NCBI RefSeq assembly: GCF_003597675.1
Contig: NZ_CP030828.1
Coordinates: forward strand, 632,001-696,000
Reading direction: 5' to 3'
Source of the DNA: Neorhizobium sp. NCHU2750
GTDB lineage: Bacteria; Pseudomonadota; Alphaproteobacteria; Rhizobiales; Rhizobiaceae
DNA: 64,000 bases
How positions within the stretch are numbered: position 1 is the first letter of the stretch; every line of letters starts with the position of its first letter. Positions 43,172 to 51,953 of the stretch are shown piece by piece. A model generated the notes under the pieces. It made no database searches, was not told the origin of the DNA, and worked only from the letters and a program-made list of their open reading frames with translations. A program made the position numbers and the translations under genes.

Positions 43172-43966
43172 TCAGGGGAAGGAGACGAGGTCTCCATAAA
43201 GAGAGCGAAGCTTGGCCTTTACAGCGTCCGAGTTGCGGTAAATGTCAATGAATTTGCGCAGTCGCGGATCGTCGCGCATGTCCGGGCGGGTAACGAACTG
43301 GAAGGCGTAGATCGGATCGTTCTCGAATATCAGCCCCGAGGCGGGATCGAGGCCCGCAAGTTTAGCGAACGTCGGATAGGTAGCGGCGGCGTCCACATCG
43401 TCGAGGGCTCGGGCAATCTGCGGACCATCCAGTTGCACGATACGAAGGGGCTTGTACCATTTTACCACGTCCTCCAGTGTTGCGCGGTGGCCGACACCGG
43501 GTTTTAGGTCCAGCAACTTGGCCTGCTGCAACAAGAGCAACGAGCGGGCCGTGTTGACGGCATCTCCGGAGAAGGCGATCTGCGCGTTGTCCGGAAGTTT
43601 CTCCAGGCTCTTGTATCTCTTCGAGTAGAGCCCGAATGGCGTGCTGAAGGCTGGCGCGATGGCCACAAGGTTGCGGCCGCCATTCTCGTTGGTGAATTCA
43701 AGATAGGGGATGTGCTGGAAGAGGTTCGCATCGACCTCACGGTCGGCGACTGCCATGTTCGGCATGTTCCAGTCGTTGAATTCAATCAGTTCGACTTTGA
43801 GGCCCGCTTTTTCCGCTTCCGCAGCTGCGATCTCGGCTGCTTCATTGGAAATGCTGGTGGCAAGGGCGATCCGCAGTGGAGGTGCATCCTGGGCCGATGC
43901 TCCAGCTATGGCCAGCAAGGTGACGAGGAAAGTTATGATCTGCAGGGTGGGTCGAAAGTAAGCCAT
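43172..43966 (-). CDS. MetQ/NlpA-family substrate-binding protein without neighbouring ABC genes
   Basis: This 264-aa periplasmic protein of the NlpA (MetQ) family has PPLRIALATSISNEAAEIAAAEAEKAGLKVELIEFNDW and MAVADREVDANLFQHIPYLEFTN. The signal peptide (LLAIAGASAQDA) is of the ordinary Sec type without a lipobox Cys, unlike most MetQ proteins. No MetN or MetI homologue is encoded nearby, so it must use a transporter elsewhere or work as a lone binding protein. It may be co-transcribed with the downstream lipoate ligase gene (56 bp gap). Methionine is the common ligand, but sulfur compounds or lipoate-related molecules cannot be excluded. Confidence 0.88.
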   Translation of the reverse strand: MAYFRPTLQIITFLVTLLAIAGASAQDAPPLRIALATSISNEAAEIAAAEAEKAGLKVELIEFNDWNMPNMAVADREVDANLFQHIPYLEFTNENGGRNLVAIAPAFSTPFGLYSKRYKSLEKLPDNAQIAFSGDAVNTARSLLLLQQAKLLDLKPGVGHRATLEDVVKWYKPLRIVQLDGPQIARALDDVDAAATYPTFAKLAGLDPASGLIFENDPIYAFQFVTRPDMRDDPRLRKFIDIYRNSDAVKAKLRSLYGDLVSFP

Positions 43967-44547
43967 GGTCGAGCCTTGAAGTCATCGCGCGAGGATGACG
44001 GGTGTGTGATCGCAAGAGGCTTAGGTCAATCGACACCGTCGCGCTGGTGCCGTGTGAAGCTTGTATGTTGCCGCCGGAGCCATTCTACGGGTAAGATATA
44101 AAGTCAACTGTAATGCTCATGTTTTTAAACTCGTCACCACGGTCGCTCCGATCATGCAAAGATGGTTGTTGTCGTGGTGATGATTCCATGTGCCGTGAAG
44201 CCCTCGGTAGTGACGGCCGCATTTATCTCTGGATTTCGATCAAAAAAATGATCAAATACAACTTCTAGAAATTTCCCTTTGAATGGAATTTGGTGAGGTG
44301 GCGGCATCGACGTCTCGCGTATCAAGCATCGACCAGCGAACTTTTGCCCGTAGTCACTGGGTCAAGAAATATGGATAAGTATCTGTAAATTAATATGTAA
44401 ATAAAATTCCAGCTTTTGAGACGTTCTGATTTGGCACGGGCGCTGCCAGTATGAGGATGTCCAGCGGATGCGGGTTTCGCGCTCGAGCGCGAGAGATTTC
44501 ATACCACCTGCGCGCAACCGACGGGCTATTCACAATCCACGAGCGCG
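43967..44547. other. Long intergenic region upstream of the RND efflux operon
   Basis: The gap between divergent genes is 637 bp and relatively A+T-rich in the middle. No gene or structured RNA was recognised. It contains one perfect 16-bp palindrome (listed separately) and the efflux promoter at its right end. Confidence 0.45.
44477..44492. repeat. Perfect 16-bp palindrome TCGCGCTCGAGCGCGA
   Basis: This gap-free palindrome lies about 110 bp upstream of the RND adaptor start. It could be a protein-binding site or a cruciform-prone sequence. Its G+C richness contrasts with the A+T-rich surroundings. Confidence 0.5.
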
Positions 44548-44577
44548 TTTATATACGTATCTGTATGTATGTATAAT
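44548..44577 (+). promoter_or_regulatory. Promoter and likely TetR operator of the RND efflux genes
   Basis: A perfect -10 box TATAAT (44572-44577) follows TTTATA (44548-44553) with an 18-bp spacer. The spacer holds repeated TATGTATG/ATACGTAT half-sites resembling AcrR/TtgR-type operators. The ATG of the adaptor gene is 27 bp downstream of the -10 box. Confidence 0.6.
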
Positions 44578-44603
44578 TTCATTCTTCTGCTTGGGGCTAT
44601 TCG

Positions 44604-45785
44604 ATGCAAAACACGCCGCTGCGCGCGCTCTTCCTTTTGTCCGGTCTCGCACTTCTGGCCGGGTGTCAGAAGGAGGACCAGGGACAGGCCAAGCAGGCTC
44701 CGCCGCCGATGCCGGTCGGCGTTTTGACGGTCGCTGCCGAAGCGCTGCCGATCGTCAACGATCTGCCGGGGCGTATCGCGCCGACGCGGCTCGCCGAAGT
44801 CCGTCCGCGTGTTTCCGGCATTGTCGTGGAGCGGGTGTTCGAGCAGGGGTCGCAGGTCAAGGAAGGCGATGTGCTCTATCGTATCGATCCTGCGCCGTTC
44901 CAGGTTCAGGTGGATAGTGCCGAGGCAACGGTAGCCCGCGCCAAGGCAGCCCAGCTTCAGGCGCGCCAGACTGCCGATCGCCAGATCCAGCTTCGCAAGT
45001 CGAACGTCGCCTCGCAGCAGGAATATGATACGGCCGTCGCCCAGCTTGCCCAGGCTGATGCCGAGGTTGCGGTCGCGAATGCCGGTCTTGCCGACGCCAG
45101 GCTCAATCTCCAGTATTCGCATGTGACGGCGCCGATCAGCGGCCGCATCGGCCGTGCCCTCATCACCGAAGGTGCGTTGGTCAGCGCCAACAGCACGGAA
45201 AACCTTGCAACCATCCAGCAGCTCGATCCGATCTATGCCGACTTCACCCAGCCGGCGGCGGACCTCATCCGTCTTCGCAAGGCGCTGCAGGATGGCAAGC
45301 TGATGACCGGCGACAACGAGGCGGAAGTCAAGCTCATGCTGGATGACGGCACGCCTTACGACCTGCCGGGCAAGCTCTTGTTCTCCGAAGCCGCCGTCGA
45401 CGAGACCACCGGCCAGGTGACGCTGCGCGGCGAATTTCCCAATCCGCATGGCGACCTTCTCCCGGGAATGTATGTTCGCGTCCAGATCCAGCAGGGCGTA
45501 GAGAAGAGCGCCTTTGCCGTGCCGCAGCAGGCCGTCCAGCGCGATGCCGGCGGCCAGGCCAACGTCCTGATCGCCAATCAGGACAACAAGGTGGAACTGC
45601 GCCGGGTCACCGTCGGTCGTGCCATCGGTGATCGTTGGGTCATCACGCAGGGCCTTGCCGCGGGCGATCGGGTCATCGCCGACGGATTCCAGAAGACGGC
45701 ACCGGGCGCCAGCGTCCAGCCGCAGCCCTGGAGCCCGGACAAGCCGGCCGCGAATGGTGCAGCCGCTGCGCCGGCCAAGCAGTAA
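44604..45785 (+). CDS. acrA: RND efflux periplasmic adaptor lipoprotein (AcrA/MexA type)
   Basis: This 393-aa adaptor joins the RND pump to an outer-membrane channel. It has a lipoprotein signal with lipobox LLAGC (Cys21). The lipoyl half begins at DLPGRIAPTRLAEVRPRVSG, and an alpha-helical hairpin covers about residues 95-160. The second half contains VTAPISGRIGRALITEGALV and DGTPYDLPGKLLFSE. A membrane-proximal domain and a Pro/Ala-rich C-terminus complete it. It lies 12 bp upstream of the pump gene. No tolC-like gene follows, so the channel is encoded elsewhere. Confidence 0.95.
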   Translation: MQNTPLRALFLLSGLALLAGCQKEDQGQAKQAPPPMPVGVLTVAAEALPIVNDLPGRIAPTRLAEVRPRVSGIVVERVFEQGSQVKEGDVLYRIDPAPFQVQVDSAEATVARAKAAQLQARQTADRQIQLRKSNVASQQEYDTAVAQLAQADAEVAVANAGLADARLNLQYSHVTAPISGRIGRALITEGALVSANSTENLATIQQLDPIYADFTQPAADLIRLRKALQDGKLMTGDNEAEVKLMLDDGTPYDLPGKLLFSEAAVDETTGQVTLRGEFPNPHGDLLPGMYVRVQIQQGVEKSAFAVPQQAVQRDAGGQANVLIANQDNKVELRRVTVGRAIGDRWVITQGLAAGDRVIADGFQKTAPGASVQPQPWSPDKPAANGAAAAPAKQ

Positions 45786-45797
45786 GGATCGGCTCTC

Positions 45798-48700
45798 ATG
45801 GCAAGTTTCTTCATCAGCAGGCCGATCTTTGCCTGGGTCGTGGCAATCTTCATCATGCTGGCGGGCCTGATCACCATTCCGCTATTGCCGATCGCGCAAT
45901 ATCCGAATGTCGCGCCTCCGCAGATCACCATTTCCACCAACTATCCCGGCGCATCCCCCGAAAACATCTATCAGAGTGTGACACGCCTGATCGAGGACGA
46001 GCTCAATGGTGTGCCCGGTCTCATCTATTTCGAATCCACTTCGGAATCATCCGGCCGCATCTCGATCAATGTCACCTTCGCTCCCGGCAGCAATATCGGC
46101 GAGGCACAGGTTGAAGTTCAGAACCGCATTGCACGTGCAGAACCACGCCTTCCGAGCGCGGTGACCGCCCAGGGTATCCGTGTCGAGAGGGCAGGGACAT
46201 CGTTCCTGATGGTCGTGTCGTTGAAGTCGGAAGACGGGCATACGGACGCGATTGGCCTCGGCGATTACCTGCAGCGCAACGTCATCGGCGAAATTCGCCG
46301 TGTGCCGGGTGTCGGCAGCGCCCAGCTGTTTTCCACCCAGCGCTCGATGCGAATCTGGATGGATCCCGACAAGATGGTCGGCCTCAGCCTGACATCGGCA
46401 GACGTGGTCAACGCCATTGAGGCGCAGAATGCGCAGGTAGCGGCGGGTCGCATCGGCGCGACGCCAAACCCGATCGGCCAGCAGATCTCGGCGACGATCA
46501 ACGTTCAGGGGCAGCTGACATCGCCGGAGGCATTCGGTGCGATCGTGCTGAGGGCAAACCCTGACGGTTCTTCGGTGCGGCTGCGCGATGTCGCCCGCAT
46601 CGAAATCGGCGGGGAAAGCTACAACTTTTCCAGCCGGCTGAATGGCCAGCCGAGTGCGGCCATCGGCGTGCAGCTGGCTCCGACCGGCAACGCATTGGCG
46701 ACGTCGGAAGGCGTCCGTCAGGTGATGACGGAGCTGGCACAATATTTCCCGCCCGGCGTGACCTATGAAATTCCCTATGACACCAGCCCGTTCGTCAAGG
46801 TGTCGATTGAGAAGGTCATCCATACGCTCATCGAAGCGATGATCCTCGTCTTCGTGGTGATGTTCGTCTTCCTGCAGAATATCCGCTACACGATCATTCC
46901 GACACTGGTTGTGCCTGTCGCGCTGCTCGGGACCTGCTCCGTCATGTATGCGTCGGGCTTCTCGATCAACGTGTTGACGATGTTTGCCATGGTGCTTGCG
47001 ATCGGTATTCTCGTCGATGACGCGATCGTCGTTGTTGAAAACGTCGAACGCATCATGGCGGAAGAAAAGCTGCCGCCGAAGGAAGCTACCCGCAAGGCGA
47101 TGGGCCAGATTTCCGGCGCTATCATAGGCATCACGCTGGTGTTGAGCGCGGTGTTCATTCCGATGGCCTTCTTCCCCGGCGCGGTCGGCATCATCTACCA
47201 GCAGTTCTCGCTGACCATGGTCGTGTCGATCCTGTTTTCGGGCTTCCTGGCGCTGTCTCTGACTCCGGCCCTTTGCGGATCGTTCCTGAAGCCGGTAACG
47301 CAGAGCCATCATGAAAAGCGCGGCTTCTTCGGCCTGTTCAACCGTGGCTTCGACAAGGCCTCACACGGCTATTCCGGGACGGTCGGAGCGATCATCAAGC
47401 GCTCCGGGCGCTTCATGATCATCTATGTTGCCCTGCTGGTGGGGCTCGGCTGGGCCTATACGCGCCTGCCGACATCCTTCCTGCCGAACGAGGACCAGGG
47501 TTTTCTGATCGTCGACATGCAGGCGCCGGCCGAGGCCAGCACCGACCGCACCATCGATGTGATATCGAGCGTCGAGAAGATCGCGCTGGGCGAGAAGGCT
47601 GCAGACCGCATCATCGCCATCAACGGCTATTCCTTCTCCGGTACCGGCCAGAATGCCGGCCTTGCCTTCATCACCCTGAAGGACTGGAGCGAGCGTGGAC
47701 CGGAAGATTCCGCGGCCTCGATAGCCCAGCGCATCAATGCCAAGATCTTCGCCATCCGTGATGCAATCGCCTTCTCACTGTCGCCGCCGCCCATTCAGGG
47801 CCTCGGCAATTCGAGCGGCTTCACTTTCCGCCTTCAGGACCGTGCCGGCAACGGCCAGGCGGCGCTGTCTGCTGCCCGCGATCAGTTGATGGCGGAGGCG
47901 CGCAAGAGCCCCGTTCTTGCCGGGATGCGTATCGAAGGCATGCCGGATGCGGCGCAGGTCAACCTGATCATCGACCGCGAAAAGGCGAACACATTCGGTG
48001 TCACCTTTGCCGACATCAACCAGACGATCACCGCCAATCTCGGTTCAAGCTACGTTAACGACTTCCCCAATAACGGCCGCATGCAGCGCGTGACGGTCCA
48101 GGCGGATGGCAAGCAGCGTATGCAGACCGCTGATCTTCTGAACCTCAACGTGCGCAATGCGAGCGGGGGCATGGTGCCGATGTCGTCCTTCGCCTCCATC
48201 GAATGGATGCGTGGCCCGTCGCAGATCGTCGGCTACAATGGCTATCCGTCGATCCGCATCGCCGGACAGGCGGGGCCTGGCTATTCGACGGGTGACGCGA
48301 TTGCGGAAATGGAACGGCTTGCCAAGCAATTGCCGAGCGGCTTCAGCTACGAATGGACCGGCCAGTCGCTGCAGGAAATCCAGTCGGGTTCGCAGGCCCC
48401 GGCGCTGATCGCACTTTCGATCCTGTTCGTCTTCCTGCTGCTGGCAGCCCTTTATGAAAGCTGGTCGATCCCGCTTTCGGTCATGCTGGTGGTTCCGCTC
48501 GGCGTGATCGGGTCGGTTACTGCGGTCACCTTGCGTGGCATGCCGAACGACGTCTACTTCCTCGTCGGGCTGATCACCATTATCGGCCTGTCGGCGAAGA
48601 ACGCCATCCTGATCATCGAGTTCGCCAAGGACCTGCGGGCGGAGGGGCGCACGACCTTCGAGGCGACGGTCGAGGCCGCGCATCTACGCTTCCGGCCAAT

Positions 48701-48944
48701 CCTGATGACGTCACTGGCATTCACGCTGGGTGTCGTGCCGATGGCTATTGCCACGGGCGCGAGTGCCGCAAGCCAGAATGCGATCGGCACAGGCGTGCTT
48801 GGCGGTATGATTTCCGCAACCATTCTGGCGATCTTCTTCGTCCCGGCTTTCTTCATGTTCATCATGAGGTTGTTCGGCGGCGCGCGGAAAGAGCCGCTGA
48901 CCCGCGACAGAGGCGAAGTAAAGGGCGAGATGCCGAAACATTGA
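45798..48944 (+). CDS. acrB: RND multidrug efflux pump (AcrB/MexB/HAE1 type)
   Basis: This 1048-aa inner-membrane proton antiporter has the HAE1 start MASFFISRPIFAWVVAIFIM. The proton-relay aspartates are in GILVDDAIVVVENVERIM and the relay lysine in GLSAKNAILIIEFAKDL. Two large periplasmic loops and 12 helices are present at full length, close to the 1049 residues of AcrB. It forms a trimer with the adaptor. A hairpin terminator follows, then the regulator gene on the same strand. Drug range cannot be predicted; plant phenolics or bile-like amphiphiles are typical for rhizobial pumps. Confidence 0.97.
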   Translation: MASFFISRPIFAWVVAIFIMLAGLITIPLLPIAQYPNVAPPQITISTNYPGASPENIYQSVTRLIEDELNGVPGLIYFESTSESSGRISINVTFAPGSNIGEAQVEVQNRIARAEPRLPSAVTAQGIRVERAGTSFLMVVSLKSEDGHTDAIGLGDYLQRNVIGEIRRVPGVGSAQLFSTQRSMRIWMDPDKMVGLSLTSADVVNAIEAQNAQVAAGRIGATPNPIGQQISATINVQGQLTSPEAFGAIVLRANPDGSSVRLRDVARIEIGGESYNFSSRLNGQPSAAIGVQLAPTGNALATSEGVRQVMTELAQYFPPGVTYEIPYDTSPFVKVSIEKVIHTLIEAMILVFVVMFVFLQNIRYTIIPTLVVPVALLGTCSVMYASGFSINVLTMFAMVLAIGILVDDAIVVVENVERIMAEEKLPPKEATRKAMGQISGAIIGITLVLSAVFIPMAFFPGAVGIIYQQFSLTMVVSILFSGFLALSLTPALCGSFLKPVTQSHHEKRGFFGLFNRGFDKASHGYSGTVGAIIKRSGRFMIIYVALLVGLGWAYTRLPTSFLPNEDQGFLIVDMQAPAEASTDRTIDVISSVEKIALGEKAADRIIAINGYSFSGTGQNAGLAFITLKDWSERGPEDSAASIAQRINAKIFAIRDAIAFSLSPPPIQGLGNSSGFTFRLQDRAGNGQAALSAARDQLMAEARKSPVLAGMRIEGMPDAAQVNLIIDREKANTFGVTFADINQTITANLGSSYVNDFPNNGRMQRVTVQADGKQRMQTADLLNLNVRNASGGMVPMSSFASIEWMRGPSQIVGYNGYPSIRIAGQAGPGYSTGDAIAEMERLAKQLPSGFSYEWTGQSLQEIQSGSQAPALIALSILFVFLLLAALYESWSIPLSVMLVVPLGVIGSVTAVTLRGMPNDVYFLVGLITIIGLSAKNAILIIEFAKDLRAEGRTTFEATVEAAHLRFRPILMTSLAFTLGVVPMAIATGASAASQNAIGTGVLGGMISATILAIFFVPAFFMFIMRLFGGARKEPLTRDRGEVKGEMPKH

Positions 48945-48952
48945 ACGATGTT

Positions 48953-48982
48953 GAACCCGAAAGCATTCAAGCTTTCGGGTTC
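48953..48982 (+). terminator. Hairpin terminator between the RND pump and tetR genes
   Basis: A 12-bp perfect stem (GAACCCGAAAGC pairing with GCTTTCGGGTTC) has a 6-base loop and starts 8 bp after the pump stop codon. The following bases are only moderately T-rich, so some read-through into tetR is likely. Confidence 0.75.
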
Positions 48983-49038
48983 GGTCATTATTCCGCCTGG
49001 GGTTGGGGGCACCGCAGGCTGGATAAGAAGGAGGAGGC

Positions 49039-49659
49039 ATGAGACGTACCAAGGCCGAAGCGGCGGAAACGCGGTGTTCCATTCTGTCCGCGGCAGAGCA
49101 GCTGTTTTTCGAAAAGGGCGTGGCCAACAGTCCGCTCGATGAGATCGCCAATGTCGCAGGTGTTACCCGTGGCGCGATTTACTGGCATTTTGAAAGCAAG
49201 AGCGAGTTATTCCTCGAACTCTACAACGCAGCCCAATTGCCCCGGGTCAATATGGCGGACATCGATGATCCGCTCGATGTGGGCGAAGATCCTTTCGCCA
49301 GGGTGGAGAAGATGGCGTGCGACTGGCTGGACATGCTCGTCACTGACGATCACCGCCAACGCCTCATCTCAATCCTGCTCAGAACCAATTTTACCGAGGA
49401 ATTCGAACCCGTACGACAAGCGCTTGAGGCGCTCGATCGCGAGCATACGCTTCATCTTGAAGCTTCTCTGGCGCGCGTTGCGCGGCTGGGGGCTCTTGCG
49501 GATGGCTGGACGCCTCAATCTGCCAGCAAGGCATTCAAATGGATGATGAAAGGTATCTGCTGGGACTGGCTGCTTTTCGGCCAGAAATTCGACCTGGTCG
49601 CCGAAGGGAGCGACAAGGTCAGGCGAATGCTCTCGAGCTTCCGCGACGGGCAAGCTTGA
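49039..49659 (+). CDS. TetR-family repressor of the RND pump (AcrR/TtgR-like)
   Basis: This 206-aa repressor has the HTH NSPLDEIANVAGVTRGAIYWHFESKSELFLEL and the AcrR-type C-terminal domain (LISILLRTNFTEEFEPVRQALEALDREH ... WMMKGICWDWLLFGQKFDL). The ATG is preceded by AAGGAGGAGG. The gene lies just downstream of the pump on the same strand. It probably acts on the repeat-rich promoter at 44548-44577. Confidence 0.92.
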   Translation: MRRTKAEAAETRCSILSAAEQLFFEKGVANSPLDEIANVAGVTRGAIYWHFESKSELFLELYNAAQLPRVNMADIDDPLDVGEDPFARVEKMACDWLDMLVTDDHRQRLISILLRTNFTEEFEPVRQALEALDREHTLHLEASLARVARLGALADGWTPQSASKAFKWMMKGICWDWLLFGQKFDLVAEGSDKVRRMLSSFRDGQA

Positions 49660-49698
49660 ATGTAACGCAATGGCAATCAAGTCGAATGATTGCGCGTG

Positions 49699-49977
49699 TC
49701 ATCGGTTTTCCGCCGAGCGGCTGTGCCACTGCGGGCCGCTGCCCCTCCCGCTCAAGAGCCATGTTACGCTCACCTGAAGCAGTCCTGCCATCATGTCAAT
49801 GCGGCTTGCACGCGGCTCGTCCCTGTCGTTTTCCCAGGCCGACCATGTGTCCGGTTGGACGCCGAGGACCTTTGCCGCTTCATCTATGGTAATGTCGCGG
49901 GCATCACGCGCAAGCGATATGCGGCCGCCCAACGTATCGTCCACCCCGTAGAACGGCTCGAACTTTCTATTGCTCAT
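49699..49977 (-). CDS. XRE-family small DNA-binding protein
   Basis: This 92-aa protein consists mostly of one helix-turn-helix of the Cro/C1 type (GGRISLARDARDITIDEAAKVLGVQPDTWSAWENDRDEP) and a short tail (VSVTWLLSGRGSGP). The start at 49977 has GGGGA eight bases upstream. It lies 60 bp downstream of proX on the same strand, beyond a hairpin, and could be co-transcribed with proVWX at a lower level. It converges on the tetR gene. The target is unknown. Confidence 0.88.
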   Translation of the reverse strand: MSNRKFEPFYGVDDTLGGRISLARDARDITIDEAAKVLGVQPDTWSAWENDRDEPRASRIDMMAGLLQVSVTWLLSGRGSGPQWHSRSAENR

Positions 49978-50002
49978 CAAGGTTATCCCCTTAGCCAATG
50001 AT

Positions 50003-50026
50003 GCCGCCGCCTTCACGGGCGGCGGC
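50003..50026 (-). terminator. G+C-rich hairpin after proX
   Basis: A 9-bp stem (GCCGCCGCC pairing with GGCGGCGGC) has a 6-base loop. It starts about 12 bp after the proX stop on the minus strand. There is no T-run, so it is more likely an mRNA 3'-stabiliser or a weak terminator. Confidence 0.55.
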
Positions 50027-50037
50027 ACATTAACCTC

Positions 50038-50946
50038 TTAGCCTTCGTCACCGACCCAGGCTTTGATCTGGTCCGGATGATCCTTGATGTATTTGTCGAT
50101 CGCCTTGTCATAAGATGTCTGCTGGGCGTCGAACATCGCGGCTTCCAGGTCAGACAGCGGCAGCTTCATGCGCGACAGGAAGGCGGCGACCTTCGGGTTG
50201 TCGGTCTTGAAGTCCTTGCGGGCCAGGATGTCGACATGTTCGGCTTCACCGAGCGACTTCTTCGGGTCGGCGATGTAGCGTAGCTTGTACTTGCCGAACA
50301 TCCAGTGCGGGCTCCACGAGGTGGCGACGAACCATTTCTTCCCGCGCTCGGCCCGATCTACCGTCGTCAACATGCCGGCCTCGCTGGAGATCTGCAGCTT
50401 GTAAACATCAAGGCCGTAGTCCTTCAGAGCCTGCTGCGACAAACGCGTCAGGCCGGCGCCAGGATCGATGCCCTGCACGGTGCCAGATAGCTTCTTTTGA
50501 ACCTCGGGCTTCTTCAAGTCCTCGATCGAGGCAATCTCGCTTTCGGGAATATAGTCGGGAACGATCCAGCCGAGCTTGGCGCCATCGTAGATGGTTCCGA
50601 GTGTCTCGACCTTGTCCTTCACCTTGGCGAAATAGTCGGCATGGGTGGCCGGCAGCCAGGCCATCATCATTGCGTCGAGATCACCACGGCTGACGCCCTG
50701 ATAAAGCGGGGCTACATCGGTCTGCACCAGTTCTACCTTGGTGTCGAGCTTGTCTGTGATCAGTTTTGCCGCAAGTTTGGTGACGAATTCGGCGTCCGAC
50801 CATGCGGCCCAGCCGATCTTCACCGGCTTGGCATCCGCAGCCATGGTTGGCAAGGCGGAGCCGGCGAAGAGGGCCGTGGCCAAGCCCAGAGTGGCGGTCA
50901 GTGTGGCGCGGCGGGTCAGGCCGGTGGTCGAGAAAGTCTTCAGCAT
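50038..50946 (-). CDS. proX: Glycine betaine/choline-type ABC binding protein (ProX/OpuAC)
   Basis: This 302-aa periplasmic binding protein has a signal peptide ending near AGSALPTMAADA. The OpuAC fold shows VKIGWAAWSDAEF with the aromatic residues that form the quaternary-amine cage (W, W, and WSPHWMFGKY). Proline betaine, glycine betaine or choline are likely ligands. It is the last of the three importer genes (order proV, proW, proX) and lies 68 bp after proW. Confidence 0.92.
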   Translation of the reverse strand: MLKTFSTTGLTRRATLTATLGLATALFAGSALPTMAADAKPVKIGWAAWSDAEFVTKLAAKLITDKLDTKVELVQTDVAPLYQGVSRGDLDAMMMAWLPATHADYFAKVKDKVETLGTIYDGAKLGWIVPDYIPESEIASIEDLKKPEVQKKLSGTVQGIDPGAGLTRLSQQALKDYGLDVYKLQISSEAGMLTTVDRAERGKKWFVATSWSPHWMFGKYKLRYIADPKKSLGEAEHVDILARKDFKTDNPKVAAFLSRMKLPLSDLEAAMFDAQQTSYDKAIDKYIKDHPDQIKAWVGDEG

Positions 50947-51014
50947 TCCTGCTCCTTTTGGGAGGTTGGGGATCGACGGGTTCAGCGCCCGCCATGGGTG
51001 GCGTAAGGGCTGGC

Positions 51015-51896
51015 TCAGGCGGTTGCCGTTGCTAGTTCCTCGCGCTCATTCTTCCTGAAAAGTACCGACCAGAAGGCGGCGCGGGGCTTTCCGAGGCTTT
51101 GGGTCAGTCGATCGAGAATGACCGCCAGGATGACGACGGCGAGGCCGCCTTCGAAACCGGTGCCGACATCGAGACGTTGGATACCGGTTAGAACCGTGTT
51201 GCCGATGCCGCCGGCACCGATCATCGAGGCAATTACGACCATCGAAAGGGACAGCATGATCGTCTGATTGATGCCGGCCATGATGGAGGGCATGGCGTTG
51301 GGTAGCTGCACCTTGAAGAGCAGTTGGGCCGACGTGCAGCCAAACGCGTTGCCTGCCTCGATGAATTCCGCATGCACCTGGCGGATGCCGAGATTGGTGA
51401 GACGAACGACCGGCGGCATGGCAAAGATGACGGTCGCGATCGCACCCGGAACAGCGCCAAGCCCGAAGAACATGGCGGCTGGTATGAGGTAGACGAAGGC
51501 CGGCATGGTCTGCATCAGGTCAAGGATCGGCCGTACGATGGCGGCAATCGAATCCCGCCGCGCCATGGCGATGCCGAGCGGCAGGCCGATGACCATCGCC
51601 ATGAGCGTCGAGGCGATCACCAGCGACAGGGTCTGCATCATGTCACCCCACAGGCCCATATGGTTGACGAGCCAGAGGGATGCGGCCGTCAGCACGCCGA
51701 ATCCGAGCCCTACGCGCCAAAGCGAAAGAGCAACGAAGATGGCAATACCCAATGGCATCGGGACCGCTGCCAGCGCATCCTGAATGGAGCCGGTAACGAA
51801 GCCGATAACGGCGGCGATGACGTCGAGTGCGGGCGAAAAATTGTCAAGAACGTAGTTGACGGCGGCGTCGATGCCGTCACCGATATCGAAATTCAT
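51015..51896 (-). CDS. proW: Glycine betaine/choline-type ABC permease (ProW)
   Basis: This 293-aa inner-membrane subunit contains a helix-rich core ([35 protein letters not shown]). The EAA loop sits at [36 protein letters not shown], the standard ProW/OpuAB sequence. It works as a homodimer. It starts 57 bp downstream of proV. Confidence 0.94.
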   Translation of the reverse strand: MNFDIGDGIDAAVNYVLDNFSPALDVIAAVIGFVTGSIQDALAAVPMPLGIAIFVALSLWRVGLGFGVLTAASLWLVNHMGLWGDMMQTLSLVIASTLMAMVIGLPLGIAMARRDSIAAIVRPILDLMQTMPAFVYLIPAAMFFGLGAVPGAIATVIFAMPPVVRLTNLGIRQVHAEFIEAGNAFGCTSAQLLFKVQLPNAMPSIMAGINQTIMLSLSMVVIASMIGAGGIGNTVLTGIQRLDVGTGFEGGLAVVILAVILDRLTQSLGKPRAAFWSVLFRKNEREELATATA

Positions 51897-51953
51897 GATC
51901 TGTCTCCGGTGGTTGGCCGGTTATTTGGAGAGGCTCAGGATACTGCGTCGGGA

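Noticed and set aside
43967..44110. Possible SAM riboswitch upstream of the MetQ-like gene
   Set aside because: I looked for the SAM-II type conserved core and pseudoknot pairing and could not find them. A covariance-model search would settle it.
49699..49977. XRE protein as the antitoxin of a toxin-antitoxin pair
   Set aside because: No small toxin-like gene is adjacent: one neighbour is proX and the other is the tetR gene of the RND pump.
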